Origin: UBA9926 sp018645765
GTDB lineage: Bacteria; Pseudomonadota; Gammaproteobacteria; Pseudomonadales; Azotimanducaceae
DNA: 64,000 bases
Reading direction: 5' to 3'
Assembly: GCA_949372755.1 (NCBI GenBank)
Contig: CASIBO010000004.1
Location: forward strand, 181,622-245,621
Shown here: positions 17,139 to 25,489 of the stretch, one piece after another
Layout of the letters: each line of letters begins with the position of its first letter
Numbering within the stretch: the stretch's first letter is position 1
Made by a program: the position numbers and the translations under genes
Notes under the pieces: generated by a model
Database searches by the model: none
The model's input: only the letters and a program-made list of their open reading frames with translations
Told to the model about the DNA's origin: nothing

Positions 17139-17651
17139 CTAACCAAACAACGCGTCAGCGCCGAGCACTAAGCCTGCAAGCCCCGCGCCCCAAATACTGC
17201 ACGCTAATAGATCCAACCATAAAAAGGTCCACGGTGAGAATCCGCTCACGCCCAGTAGCATGGGCACTAAACTTCGAATCATGGTCAGGAGTCGACCCAA
17301 AAGCACCGCATAGGCGCCAAACCGAATGAGGAAATTCTGAGCCCGCGAGACCGCAATAGCCTTCGTTTGAGCCCAACGCGATTGCAGCAAGCGATCACCA
17401 AACGAACGGCCCAGATGGAACCCAAATTGGTCCGCCAGAAACGCACCCGCCATGGCGGCTAAAACGATTTCCGGTAAGGTCAATAAGCCTTGGACATAGA
17501 TCACGCTTGCCAACGACAAAAGGACCGCGCCACTGACGAACAAGCCGATTCCTGGGCAGGCTTCTGCAAACCCAATGAGCGCTAACCCAACCAGCGCAAA
17601 ATCAGGGTTCTTAGACGCCCAAGCAGCAAACTCCTGGGCATAAGCCATCAT
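17139..17651 (-). CDS. DedA-family (VTT-domain) membrane protein
   Basis: This 170-residue inner-membrane protein has about five helices. The VTT/DedA core is visible: an acidic residue in FAEACPGIGLFVSG, the central GAFLADQFGFHLGRSFGDRL, the amphipathic basic FLIRFGAYAVLLGRLLTMIRSLVPMLLGV and a final helix. DedA proteins act in membrane homeostasis, and some flip undecaprenyl phosphate or phospholipid. It is shorter than E. coli YqjA/DedA (about 220). The start overlaps the queC stop by four bases, so it is the last gene of the queE-queC operon. Confidence 0.82.
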   Translation of the reverse strand: MMAYAQEFAAWASKNPDFALVGLALIGFAEACPGIGLFVSGAVLLSLASVIYVQGLLTLPEIVLAAMAGAFLADQFGFHLGRSFGDRLLQSRWAQTKAIAVSRAQNFLIRFGAYAVLLGRLLTMIRSLVPMLLGVSGFSPWTFLWLDLLACSIWGAGLAGLVLGADALFG

Positions 17652-18346
17652 CCCGAGTCGGTTGCCTGATACCGCGTCGGATCGGGCCGACCCGCCTCAA
17701 GAAACCCGGCCCGTCTCAAGACACAACTATCACAAATGCCGCAGCCCGCCCCCTGCTCATCGAGCTGATAGCAAGAGACCGTTTCGCCATAGTCAACGCC
17801 AAGGGCATGACCCTTTAAAATGATTTCGCTTTTAGACAAAGCGATTAATGGCGCATGAATACTCAAAAACTCACCCTCAACCCCTCGCCGAGTTGCAAGG
17901 TTTGCCATCGCCTCGAAGGCCTCAATATACTCCGGCCGACAATCTGGATAGCCTGAATAATCCACCGCGTTGACACCAACAAACACGTCCAGCGCACCAA
18001 GGACTTCCGCCCAAGCCAACGCATAGGAGAGGAAAATGGTATTTCTGGCGGGGACATAGGTAATGGGAATGGCCAAGGCCCCCTCATCGAACGCAGGCAC
18101 TGAAAGACGCTCATCTGTCAGCGCGGAACCACCAAAAGCCGCCAAGTCGATGGTCGTGACACGGTGTTCTGCAGCGCCGAGACGGCTGGCAATCCCAGCG
18201 GCAAACGCCAATTCCGTCTTGTGTCGCTGCCCATAATCAAAGCTCATGCAATAGCATTGAAAACCATCCGCAATGGCGCCAGCAAGCACCGTTGCTGAAT
18301 CAAGCCCACCGGACAACAGAATGACCGCTTTTTTAGGATCAGACAC
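17648..18346 (-). CDS. queC: 7-cyano-7-deazaguanine synthase QueC
   Basis: QueC converts 7-carboxy-7-deazaguanine to preQ0 with ATP and ammonia, on the way to queuosine in tRNA. The PP-loop SGGLDS lies near residues 12-17, and the zinc cysteines lie in CGICDSCVLR with an upstream cysteine in CYQLDEQGAG. From the GTG at 18344-18346 the protein is 232 residues (E. coli 231), and GGGGGA lies eight bases upstream. This start overlaps queE by eight bases; the longer form would add 17 unconserved residues. Confidence 0.93.
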   Translation of the reverse strand: MSDPKKAVILLSGGLDSATVLAGAIADGFQCYCMSFDYGQRHKTELAFAAGIASRLGAAEHRVTTIDLAAFGGSALTDERLSVPAFDEGALAIPITYVPARNTIFLSYALAWAEVLGALDVFVGVNAVDYSGYPDCRPEYIEAFEAMANLATRRGVEGEFLSIHAPLIALSKSEIILKGHALGVDYGETVSCYQLDEQGAGCGICDSCVLRRAGFLEAGRPDPTRYQATDSG

Positions 18347-18986
18347 CAGGCTTATCCCCCCATAACACTTTATGCAATTGAATCTGCATCCGAACATTCA
18401 GGCCATCCGCCAAAACCCAGTCCGCGAGGACCCTAGGTTCAAGCGCTTCGTAAACGGGTGAGAATAAGACATCACCAACCCGTTCGTTCAGTTGTAACGA
18501 ATCGATCTTGAACCGCGACCATTCATAGTCAGCGCGGTCTGTGATGACAAACTTGACCTGATCTTCGAACTTTAACTTGGGAATATTATCCTCGAGGTTG
18601 CGATGCGCCTCGCCGGAGCCCGGAGTCTTCAAATCGAGTACGATCGAAACCGATGGATCGACACCATCAATGGATAAGGCGCCACTGGTCTCAAGCGACA
18701 CACGATGGCCCTTTGCGGCCAGCGCTTCTAACAACGCCAAGCATTGAGGCTGGGCTAACGGCTCACCGCCAGTCACGGTGACATACTGGGTGGGAAAAGC
18801 ATCAACCTGCGCCAAAATCTCGGATAAGGACAGCAAGTCGCCACCCTGAAAGGCATAAGCGGTGTCACAGTAAACACAGCGCAAAGGACAACCGGTCAAT
18901 CGAATGAAAATCGTTGGCCTGCCAGCGGTCCTAGCTTCGCCTTGCAAAGAATAAAATATTTCTGTTACGCGCAATCGTTCGGCCAT
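18339..18986 (-). CDS. queE: 7-carboxy-7-deazaguanine synthase QueE
   Basis: QueE is a small radical-SAM enzyme that contracts 6-carboxytetrahydropterin to the 7-deazaguanine core. The 215-residue protein has the cluster motif CPLRCVYCDT (Cx3Cx2C) at about residues 33-42, preceded by EIFYSLQGEARTAGRPTIFIR, and the SAM-binding TGGEPLAQ near residue 72. It is coupled to queC and lies just downstream of cpoB, 22 bases apart, so the queuosine genes may be co-transcribed with the Tol-Pal genes. Confidence 0.93.
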   Translation of the reverse strand: MAERLRVTEIFYSLQGEARTAGRPTIFIRLTGCPLRCVYCDTAYAFQGGDLLSLSEILAQVDAFPTQYVTVTGGEPLAQPQCLALLEALAAKGHRVSLETSGALSIDGVDPSVSIVLDLKTPGSGEAHRNLEDNIPKLKFEDQVKFVITDRADYEWSRFKIDSLQLNERVGDVLFSPVYEALEPRVLADWVLADGLNVRMQIQLHKVLWGDKPGV

Positions 18987-19008
18987 GAATCAACTCGTCC
19001 GATTACAA

Positions 19009-19881
19009 CTAACAGTCAATTTGATCGAGCAGATACCGTTCTGCAAGCTTGCCCGCAGACTTCGTCGAATACGTCTTTGCGACATCACCAAGAGACGCTT
19101 TGGCGCGCGAGCAATCTCCCATGAGATGATAGACTTTGCCCAACTTGAACGCAGCATCTGGCACTTTATTGCTGGCGGGATAACTCTTGATGACCTGAAC
19201 CAACGCTTGCCGGGCAGCCTCATAATCGGGTTCTGGTTTAGCGGCATGCACTTCCCCAATCCAATAGTAGGCGTTCGGCGCATACACGCCAGTCGGGTAA
19301 TGCTCGATGACCGACCTTAATGACGCAATGGCTTGATCATAATCTCGAGCTCGAATCGAGGTGAGCCCTTCATCGTAATAGGACTGCTCTGACTGAAGGT
19401 CATCGGCCGAGATTGCCGGCGGCGCATCTGTAACCGACGCACCTTCAGCAGAAACCACTCCGCTATTGGCGACAGCATTGGCTGGTTGCTGCGCCGCTGA
19501 CTGGTTCTGCAACCTGCGATCGAGCTCTAGGTAGCGATCTTCCTGAATGCTTTTGGATTTTTGAAGGTCATGACTTAATTGCTCAACCAGCCCACGAAGG
19601 CTCATCACTTCTTGCTGCAGTACTTGCATTTGGTAGGTCAAATCTATCGGAGACAGCGACGCCGAGTCCCCCTCGATTGCCATGGGCTCGATTTCGATCG
19701 GAGAGGTGTCGACCGGCAACTCGGCGGCGGCCTGACCTTCTCCAATCCGCTCTCGGAAACGATCCTTGAGCTCTGTCGAACGGGATTCAACGACAATGGG
19801 TGCCGATAGGCTCAAAGCAGACAGACTCAATAACCCCAGGATCACAAACACAACGACCGCGGCTCGTTGCAGTCTAATCAT
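19009..19881 (-). CDS. cpoB: Cell division coordinator CpoB (YbgF)
   Basis: CpoB is a periplasmic protein that links peptidoglycan synthesis by PBP1B to Tol-driven outer-membrane constriction. From the ATG at 19879-19881 the 290-residue precursor has a signal peptide (IRLQRAAVVVFVILGLLSLS), a trimerising coiled coil near residues 75-135 (LQQEVMSLRGLVEQLSHDLQ), a low-complexity linker, and C-terminal TPR repeats beginning EQSYYDEGLTSIRARDYDQA. An upstream in-frame ATG would delay the signal sequence. It follows pal in the usual order. Confidence 0.9.
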   Translation of the reverse strand: MIRLQRAAVVVFVILGLLSLSALSLSAPIVVESRSTELKDRFRERIGEGQAAAELPVDTSPIEIEPMAIEGDSASLSPIDLTYQMQVLQQEVMSLRGLVEQLSHDLQKSKSIQEDRYLELDRRLQNQSAAQQPANAVANSGVVSAEGASVTDAPPAISADDLQSEQSYYDEGLTSIRARDYDQAIASLRSVIEHYPTGVYAPNAYYWIGEVHAAKPEPDYEAARQALVQVIKSYPASNKVPDAAFKLGKVYHLMGDCSRAKASLGDVAKTYSTKSAGKLAERYLLDQIDC

Positions 19882-20007
19882 TGTGCAACGACTCATCAAA
19901 ACAAGCGCTGTGCTGATCATTTCGTTTTCACCTGCCATCATCAAAAGCACAGACGTTGTCTAAGAGGCACTGATTTCCAATGCCCTCGTCGGCAACCCGC
20001 AAAATTA

Positions 20008-20562
20008 TTATCGGTAAACGATCTCAACCCGACGATTCTTTTCCCAAGACATTTGATCGTGTCCGTTCATCGCAGGCTTTTCTTCGCCGTAGCTCACCAC
20101 TTCGATTTGGCTTCTGGACGCACCTTGAGATAGTAAATAAGATTGCACGGCATTGGCACGACGCTCACCCAGTGCCAAATTGTACTCTCTTGTTCCGCGC
20201 TCATCCGCATGACCTTCAAGCCGAACCATCAGGCGCGGATTATTGGCCAGCACCCCGGCATGCTCATCAAGTTCTCCGTGTCCGTCCCGTCGAACGATCG
20301 CCTGGTCAAAGTCAAAGTAAAAAACACCTTGCAATGCACTGGAGCCGGCTGATGCATCCATCGGATCATTCGGCAGGACAATCTTTCCGCCCTGAACCAT
20401 GGGTTGAATGGGCTCGACTTCTACCACTTCCGCAACCGCTTGGGTTTCTACCGGCGCTTCCACGACGGCTTCAGGCGCTGGCTGACTCGTACTGGCGCAC
20501 CCACCGATGACAAGCAGTAAGGACATTGCTACTAAGCTCAAGCCTTTATTTATGATTGACAT
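20008..20562 (-). CDS. pal: Peptidoglycan-associated lipoprotein Pal
   Basis: The 184-residue precursor has a lipoprotein signal ending VIGGC (Cys22 lipidated). A proline/valine-rich linker follows, then an OmpA-type domain (FYFDFDQAIVRRDG, LEGHADERGTREYNLALGERRA, NRRVEIVYR) that binds diaminopimelate in peptidoglycan. Pal is pulled by TolB and TolA during division. AGGAG lies six bases before the start. Its promoter is probably in the 595-base gap separating it from tolB, where in most relatives the two genes are adjacent. Confidence 0.95.
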   Translation of the reverse strand: MSIINKGLSLVAMSLLLVIGGCASTSQPAPEAVVEAPVETQAVAEVVEVEPIQPMVQGGKIVLPNDPMDASAGSSALQGVFYFDFDQAIVRRDGHGELDEHAGVLANNPRLMVRLEGHADERGTREYNLALGERRANAVQSYLLSQGASRSQIEVVSYGEEKPAMNGHDQMSWEKNRRVEIVYR

Positions 20563-20961
20563 ATTCCACTCCTGTTTTGACGATCGACCCTACCGAACTT
20601 TTTAAAAGGCCGCATGGTCTTGCTCTTGAGAGGTTGTGCCGCATTTCGCTTTCACGAAGGCAGCGCCTCAACCCAGTTCATTCCAACCTGTTTAGCAATC
20701 GGTTGATTGCCTCAACCGCTCGCTGCCAGCAAGGGATCCTGCCCCATAACCAGCTCACTATTCACGCTATGCTGCCGCGTTGCTTGGGATTAATGCTCTC
20801 CCTCGGTCCAATGCGCTCGCCCCGTACGTCCATTCTATCACTGCGCGCTGACCCGTTACACAAGACTTCTTATTCATGTGTCTCGGTAAAAATGCCTTAA
20901 ATCAAGCACCTTGGTCAACATGGCGGACGGCAACGGCTGTTCATTAACGTTGCTTGTTTAC

Positions 20962-21000
20962 ACCAAGCTTTTATACCGAGCTTTTATACCAAGCTTTTAC
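20962..21000. repeat. Three tandem 13-bp repeats
   Basis: The unit ACCAAGCTTTTAT occurs three times in a row, with one change in the middle copy (ACCGAGCTTTTAT) and one at the last base of the third. It lies in the tolB-pal gap, about 400 bases upstream of pal. Binding-site arrays or slippage are both possible. Confidence 0.8.
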
Positions 21001-21051
21001 CCCAAACCTCTTAAAACGTCTCTAAACGGCGTGCCGCTATGCCGTCCCTGT

Positions 21052-21126
21052 TTACGTGCCGAGATCGGTGCACCACCGGCCGGCTTCAAGCAGACTGCCA
21101 AGGGCAAAAACACCCAAAGTGATCAT
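21052..21126 (-). CDS. Possible small membrane peptide after tolB
   Basis: ATG at 21124-21126 opens 24 codons reading MITLGVFALGSLLEAGRWCT and a short end, a single hydrophobic helix with a polar tail. The frame stays open upstream into the tolB end and would begin TKWSKLRGLGQKLAL if initiated at CTG 21172-21174. No ribosome-binding site is visible, so it would depend on coupling to tolB. I do not recognise a family; the call is speculative. Confidence 0.25.
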   Translation of the reverse strand: MITLGVFALGSLLEAGRWCTDLGT

Positions 21127-21157
21127 TAAGGCCAATTTTTGACCAAGTCCGCGCAGT

Positions 21158-22510
21158 TTACTCCATTTTGTCAGAAGATTTTAAGTCGGTTTCTACAATC
21201 GGGGTAAATATTTTCTTTTTGCGAGGCGACCAAGCCGGCTCTCGAACATCGCCTTCCGTCGCCGGCAAATTAAATCGCACACCGCCGTCAATCGAGACCC
21301 CCGCTAATATCCCGCGACCATCAACCTGCGTTGCATAGATCAAAAGACTATCGTTCGGCGCGATGGTCGGTGACTCATCGAGTGACGTTTCGGTTAAAAC
21401 GCGCAAGAACCCGCGATTTAGATCCAGATACGCAATATGAAAAACACCCTCCTTTCGATGCACCATAATCAGACCGTCACCCCGATTCGCCAGGACGGCC
21501 CGCGCATTATAATCGCCTTCGAAGGTTAGACGCTCCACCTCCAAGTCCTGAAGGCGCATCGAGTAGATCTGAGGTTGGCCACCTCGATTGGAGGTGAAAA
21601 TAATGGACTCACCATCAGCACTCCAGGATGGCTCTGTGTCAATGCCGTAATGGCGGGTTAGCCGGCGTAACGTTCTCGGTTGTGAGTCAAGGTCCAACAC
21701 GTAAATTTCTGGGTTGCCATCTTTTGACAACACCATTGCAAGCTTCGTCCCATCTGGCGAAAAAGCAGGTGCGCTGTTCAATCCTTTGAAATTGGTCACT
21801 TGCTGACGCTTTCGAGTCCGAATATTATGAATATAAATTGCAGGCCGAGCATCACGCTCGAACGAGACATAGGCAATTTGATCCCCATCTGGGGCCCAGG
21901 ACCCAGAAAGTATTGGTTCACGAGACTGCAATACCGTGCGCACACGATGTCCATCTGCATCGGCAACGTTAAGTCTAAAGACCCGACCGTTTTCAGATTC
22001 CGCGACCGTGATGTACAAGATTTCGGTTGAAAAAGCACCAGGAACCCCTGTGAGCGCCTCGTACACGGCATCACTTACGTGATGGCCCATATCCCTTAAG
22101 TCCAGATCTCGACCAGTAATGGTTTGCTGGAAAACCACAGCCCCCTTAAAAACATCATACAATTCAAACCTCAACGCAAGGTCTGCGCCAGATTCTTCGA
22201 TTTGACCCAATACTAAATATTCCGTATTCAAAAGCTCCCAATCGCGGACATAAACGTCGCTCGATACACTCGGCAACGACAACATTTGATTCACCGGAAG
22301 TGCTTCAAACCGGCCGCTCAACTGTAAATCTGAGGCAATCACTCGATGCAACTCCTCAGGCAGCTCGCCTCGACCGAGCCAACCAAACGGCACCACAGCG
22401 ATATTCACCGCATCATCGGCACCCTGAGTAACCTCAATCTGCAATTCAGCATCTGCTGGCAGCGCCAACAAAAACCCCATAATCCAACCCAAAGCGCTCA
22501 GTAATTTCAC
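21158..22510 (-). CDS. tolB: Tol-Pal system beta-propeller protein TolB
   Basis: TolB is the periplasmic partner that links Pal and TolA. The 450-residue precursor has a signal peptide (LLSALGWIMGFLLALPADA), an N-terminal alpha/beta domain (VAVVPF-like NIAVVPFGW, residues about 36-44) and a six-bladed propeller with repeated AWSPDG-type strands (SWAPDGDQIAYVS, AFSPDGTKLAMVLS, SWSADGESIIFTS). It is slightly longer than E. coli TolB, with a basic C-terminal tail. Its start overlaps the tolA stop by four bases (ATGA). Confidence 0.95.
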   Translation of the reverse strand: MKLLSALGWIMGFLLALPADAELQIEVTQGADDAVNIAVVPFGWLGRGELPEELHRVIASDLQLSGRFEALPVNQMLSLPSVSSDVYVRDWELLNTEYLVLGQIEESGADLALRFELYDVFKGAVVFQQTITGRDLDLRDMGHHVSDAVYEALTGVPGAFSTEILYITVAESENGRVFRLNVADADGHRVRTVLQSREPILSGSWAPDGDQIAYVSFERDARPAIYIHNIRTRKRQQVTNFKGLNSAPAFSPDGTKLAMVLSKDGNPEIYVLDLDSQPRTLRRLTRHYGIDTEPSWSADGESIIFTSNRGGQPQIYSMRLQDLEVERLTFEGDYNARAVLANRGDGLIMVHRKEGVFHIAYLDLNRGFLRVLTETSLDESPTIAPNDSLLIYATQVDGRGILAGVSIDGGVRFNLPATEGDVREPAWSPRKKKIFTPIVETDLKSSDKME

Positions 22511-23220
22511 AACAATAAATCCTCGGGACGAAACAGGACGGTAAACGACCTGAAGTTATTTTCAAATAGATTTGGGTCTGAGGGCACTTGGAATCGTGCT
22601 GAACGCTCAACAGCCAGCAAAGCAGACCGATCGAACGCCTCGTTACCACTGCTTTGTTCTACGCCAACATCAACAACCTCCCCCGTTGGGACCAACCGTA
22701 CTCGCAAGACCGCCTGCATGCCATTGCGCGCACTCGGCGGCCGCGACCAGCGACTAACAATATCCCGCTGAACTTGGCTGATATAGGCCAAAATTTGCTC
22801 GTCGTTGGTCACGGCTTGGCGACCGATCTCCTCGGTCACGGCGGCCATCAGTGCATCCATCGCCTGATCCTGTGCTAAAGGCTCTCGCTTAAACGAGTCA
22901 ATTGGCGCCGGCAGCGGCGGCGCCTCAACCACGATTGGCGCAACGGGCTTAACAACCTTCTTTTCCTGATCTGCCTTGGGTTTGGGTTTGGGTTTGGGTT
23001 TTAACGTTGGCGGGACAACAACCGGTTTTGATTTCGCTGGTTTTTGTTGGCTAACCTTTTTTTCAGGGACATCCGGCGTAACCAAAGCCGCTGAGATATA
23101 CAAAGGCGCCTCGGCAACCCGAAGGACGTCATCGTCTGGCCACTCAATTAAGAACAAACCAATGACCAAGCCATGAAAGCCAACAGCGAGCAATAACGGG
23201 GCTAAGAATTGCTTCAGCAT
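22507..23220 (-). CDS. tolA: Cell envelope integrity protein TolA
   Basis: TolA spans the inner membrane and periplasm and transmits proton-motive force from TolQR to TolB-Pal. One N-terminal helix (LLLAVGFHGLVIGLFLI) precedes a short Lys/Pro-rich linker (KPKPKPKPKADQEKK near residues 74-88) in place of the long Ala/Lys coiled region of E. coli TolA, so the protein is only 237 residues against 421. The C-terminal TonB-like domain holds WSRPPSARNGMQAVLRVRL and SSGNEAFDRSALLAV. The Lys-Pro codons create a strand with four evenly spaced GGG runs. Confidence 0.9.
   Translation of the reverse strand: MLKQFLAPLLLAVGFHGLVIGLFLIEWPDDDVLRVAEAPLYISAALVTPDVPEKKVSQQKPAKSKPVVVPPTLKPKPKPKPKADQEKKVVKPVAPIVVEAPPLPAPIDSFKREPLAQDQAMDALMAAVTEEIGRQAVTNDEQILAYISQVQRDIVSRWSRPPSARNGMQAVLRVRLVPTGEVVDVGVEQSSGNEAFDRSALLAVERSARFQVPSDPNLFENNFRSFTVLFRPEDLLL
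22978..22998 (+). repeat. GGGTTT repeat with G-quadruplex potential inside tolA
   Basis: Four GGG runs are separated by TTT on the plus strand, opposite the tolA coding strand. This is the canonical G3N3 pattern for an intramolecular quadruplex. It arises from alternating Lys-Pro codons of the TolA linker, so coding constraint may explain it fully. Confidence 0.7.
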
Positions 23221-23230
23221 CGTTCTGAAA

Positions 23231-23656
23231 TCAACCGCTTGTTGGTTGCGTAATCAGCCCAACATCTTGCACGCCCACCTGCTGTAATCGATCCATCAAG
23301 TCAATCACACGTCCATAGGCAATCGTTGCATCCCCTTCAACCAAGACTTTAAGACCTGGGTTGGCACGCGTGATTTTGGCGACCCGCTCGGCAACCAAAG
23401 CGAGCTCAACAACCGCTTCATCGTCGCCACCCATATCCATAAAGTACTGCCCTTGGTCATTGATACTGATCACCAGCATTTGATTCGGATCGTCAATTGC
23501 AATGGCCTCGCTATCGGCCTGCGGCAAAACGACCTTTATACCCTGGGTCATCAGTGGTGCGGTCACCATAAAAATCACCAACAAGACCAACATCACATCA
23601 ATGTAGGGGACCACATTGATCTCGGACATCGGGCGACGGCGTGAGGTTTTCGCCAC
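23231..23656 (-). CDS. tolR: Tol-Pal proton channel subunit TolR
   Basis: TolR is an ExbD/TolR-family protein with one N-terminal membrane helix and a periplasmic domain. The helix carries the essential proton-path aspartate in VVPYIDVMLVLLVIFMVTAPL. The 141 residues match E. coli (142). It lies two bases downstream of tolQ and ten bases upstream of tolA, within the continuous tolQRAB operon. Confidence 0.95.
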   Translation of the reverse strand: MAKTSRRRPMSEINVVPYIDVMLVLLVIFMVTAPLMTQGIKVVLPQADSEAIAIDDPNQMLVISINDQGQYFMDMGGDDEAVVELALVAERVAKITRANPGLKVLVEGDATIAYGRVIDLMDRLQQVGVQDVGLITQPTSG

Positions 23657-23658
23657 GA

Positions 23659-24336
23659 CTAGGAATCCGCAATAGAGCGGTTGAGAATGGCACTAAACTC
23701 ATCGGAAAAGGTTTCAAATCGATTCATCATCACCTCGACCTGCGCGGAATATCGGTTGTAGGCGATCACTGCTGGAATGGCCGCAAATAACCCAATCGCT
23801 GTGGCAATGAGCGCTTCAGATATTCCAGGCGCCACCACAGACAGGCTCGCTTGATTAGACATGGCAAGCCCGCGAAATGAATTCATAATGCCCCAGACCG
23901 TACCAAAAAGACCAATATACGGACTCGTCGAGCCAACCGTTGCCAAAAAGGCCAGTGCACCTTCTAAACGCTCCTCTTCCCGTGCGAGCGCCACCCGCAT
24001 GGCACGCTGCACATTTTGCATAATGCGTTCAGCTTGATTCCCGTATTGCTGTTTGGATCGCGTAAACTCTTTAAACCCTGCCTGAAACAGATGCTCAATG
24101 CCGATAATTTCGGTCTCAGAGTTTTCAATTTCAAGAAAAATTGCTCTCAAATCTTGACCAGACCAAAACTCATTTTCGAAGTTCGTCGCAAGACGTTTAA
24201 CGGATGACAGCAAGAACGCACGCTGAAAAATCAACACCCATGAAACCAATGATGCCATCACCAAGATCGCCATCACCAATTGCACCACAATCGATGCATT
24301 TAACACCAACTCTAAGATCGAAATAGGCTCATTCAT
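23659..24336 (-). CDS. tolQ: Tol-Pal proton channel subunit TolQ
   Basis: TolQ is a MotA/TolQ/ExbB-family protein that forms the pentameric channel around TolR. The 225-residue protein has three membrane helices, the first near residues 14-36, and the conserved LATVGSTSPYIGLFGTVWGIM and EALIATAIGLFAAIPAVIAYN, which line the proton path. In many relatives ybgC precedes it; here the 102 bases to ruvB hold no gene. The spacing suggests read-through from the ruv genes or a weak promoter in that gap. Confidence 0.95.
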   Translation of the reverse strand: MNEPISILELVLNASIVVQLVMAILVMASLVSWVLIFQRAFLLSSVKRLATNFENEFWSGQDLRAIFLEIENSETEIIGIEHLFQAGFKEFTRSKQQYGNQAERIMQNVQRAMRVALAREEERLEGALAFLATVGSTSPYIGLFGTVWGIMNSFRGLAMSNQASLSVVAPGISEALIATAIGLFAAIPAVIAYNRYSAQVEVMMNRFETFSDEFSAILNRSIADS

Positions 24337-24438
24337 TCGGACATCCTTAATTTACGCACTTGCCGATCTGATCCAGCATCAGATGCCTTAATTTGTTCCA
24401 AGCCCCGAAACGAGCCTTTTTCGGCTGCAGGGCACGTT

Positions 24439-25479
24439 CTAATCCGCCAATGCCTGAAAAACGCTGGAATCCGGGGCAGATTTCGGCTGGAGGCCAAAAT
24501 GTAAATAGGCGCGATTGGTCGCGACCCGACCTCTCGGCGTCCGCATGATAAAGCCTTGCTGAATCAAATACGGTTCATAAACATCTTCAATGGTGTCGCG
24601 CTCTTCACCAATCGCCGCCGCCATACTGTCTATTCCAACAGGGCCACCTTCAAACTTCTCTATCATTGCCATCATCAACCGTCGGTCCATTGCATCAAAC
24701 CCTGAGGCATCAACCTTGAGCAGATTCAGTGCCTCATCAGCACTGTCTTTGCGAATCACGCCGTCGCCACGCACCTCGGCAAAATCTCGGACCCGACGCA
24801 ATAATCGATTGGCAATTCTTGGCGTCCCCCTTGAGCGAACGGCAATCTCTCGGGCGCCGGCTTCATCACAAGGAACCTCTAAGAGACGCGCCGAGCGCAG
24901 CAGAATTTGCGTCAGGTCATCGACCTGATAAAACTCAAGTCGTTGTACAATTCCGAATCGGTCTCGTAGCGGCGAGGTTAAAAGCCCCGTCCGAGTGGTT
25001 GCACCCACCAGAGTGAATCTCGGCAAGTCCAACTTAATGGAACGCGCAGAGGGGCCTTCGCCGATCGTAAGGTCGATCTGGTAATCTTCCATTGCTGGGT
25101 AGAGCACCTCCTCAACCGCTGGACTCAACCGATGGATTTCATCAATAAAAAGGACATCACCGGCTTCAAGGTTCGTAAGCGCCGCAACCAGATCCCCTTT
25201 TTTCTCGATCACTGGGCCCGCTGTTGACTTGATTGCAACGCCCATCTCACTGGCTATGATATTGGCTAAGGTCGTTTTGCCAAGACCTGGCGGACCGAAA
25301 ATCAACGTATGATCTAACGGTTCTTTGCGCTGTTTCGCAGCTTCTATGAACAACCCCATTTGCTCGCTAACTGCGGGCTGGCCAACATACTCTCGCAGCG
25401 TTTTGGGTCGAATAGCCCAATCCTGCTGGGGCTCCCGGGCAACGGCCTGGGGCGCAATTAATCGATCGGTTTCGATCAT
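24439..25479 (-). CDS. ruvB: Holliday junction branch migration ATPase RuvB
   Basis: RuvB is the hexameric AAA+ motor that drives branch migration with RuvA. The 346-residue protein has Walker A GPPGLGKTT (about residues 62-70), Walker B VLFIDEIHRL, sensor 1 GATTRTG, the arginine-finger region LRDRFGIVQRL, and a C-terminal winged helix (TPRGRVATNRAYLHFG). It follows ruvA by ten bases. No LexA box is visible upstream of the ruvCAB genes, unlike the SOS-controlled ruvAB of E. coli. Confidence 0.97.
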   Translation of the reverse strand: MIETDRLIAPQAVAREPQQDWAIRPKTLREYVGQPAVSEQMGLFIEAAKQRKEPLDHTLIFGPPGLGKTTLANIIASEMGVAIKSTAGPVIEKKGDLVAALTNLEAGDVLFIDEIHRLSPAVEEVLYPAMEDYQIDLTIGEGPSARSIKLDLPRFTLVGATTRTGLLTSPLRDRFGIVQRLEFYQVDDLTQILLRSARLLEVPCDEAGAREIAVRSRGTPRIANRLLRRVRDFAEVRGDGVIRKDSADEALNLLKVDASGFDAMDRRLMMAMIEKFEGGPVGIDSMAAAIGEERDTIEDVYEPYLIQQGFIMRTPRGRVATNRAYLHFGLQPKSAPDSSVFQALAD

Positions 25480-25489
25480 AGTTCGGTCT

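Larger units (their letters stand above)
20563..21157. other. 595-base gap between tolB and pal
   Basis: This spacer is unusual for a tol-pal locus. It contains three 13-bp tandem repeats (20962-21000), several short G+C-rich inverted repeats near 21030-21090, and a possible 24- to 40-residue membrane peptide on the minus strand (21052-21126). A plus-strand frame of 114 codons that overlaps the pal start is judged spurious. The pal promoter should lie here, but I could not identify it with confidence. Confidence 0.5.

Noticed and set aside
20556..20900. 114-codon plus-strand frame in the tolB-pal gap
   Set aside because: It begins in the antisense of the pal start, has random composition and lacks a ribosome-binding site.
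24337..24438. Search for ybgC or a remnant between ruvB and tolQ
   Set aside because: Only 102 bases with no similarity to the thioesterase; the gene appears to be absent rather than degraded.
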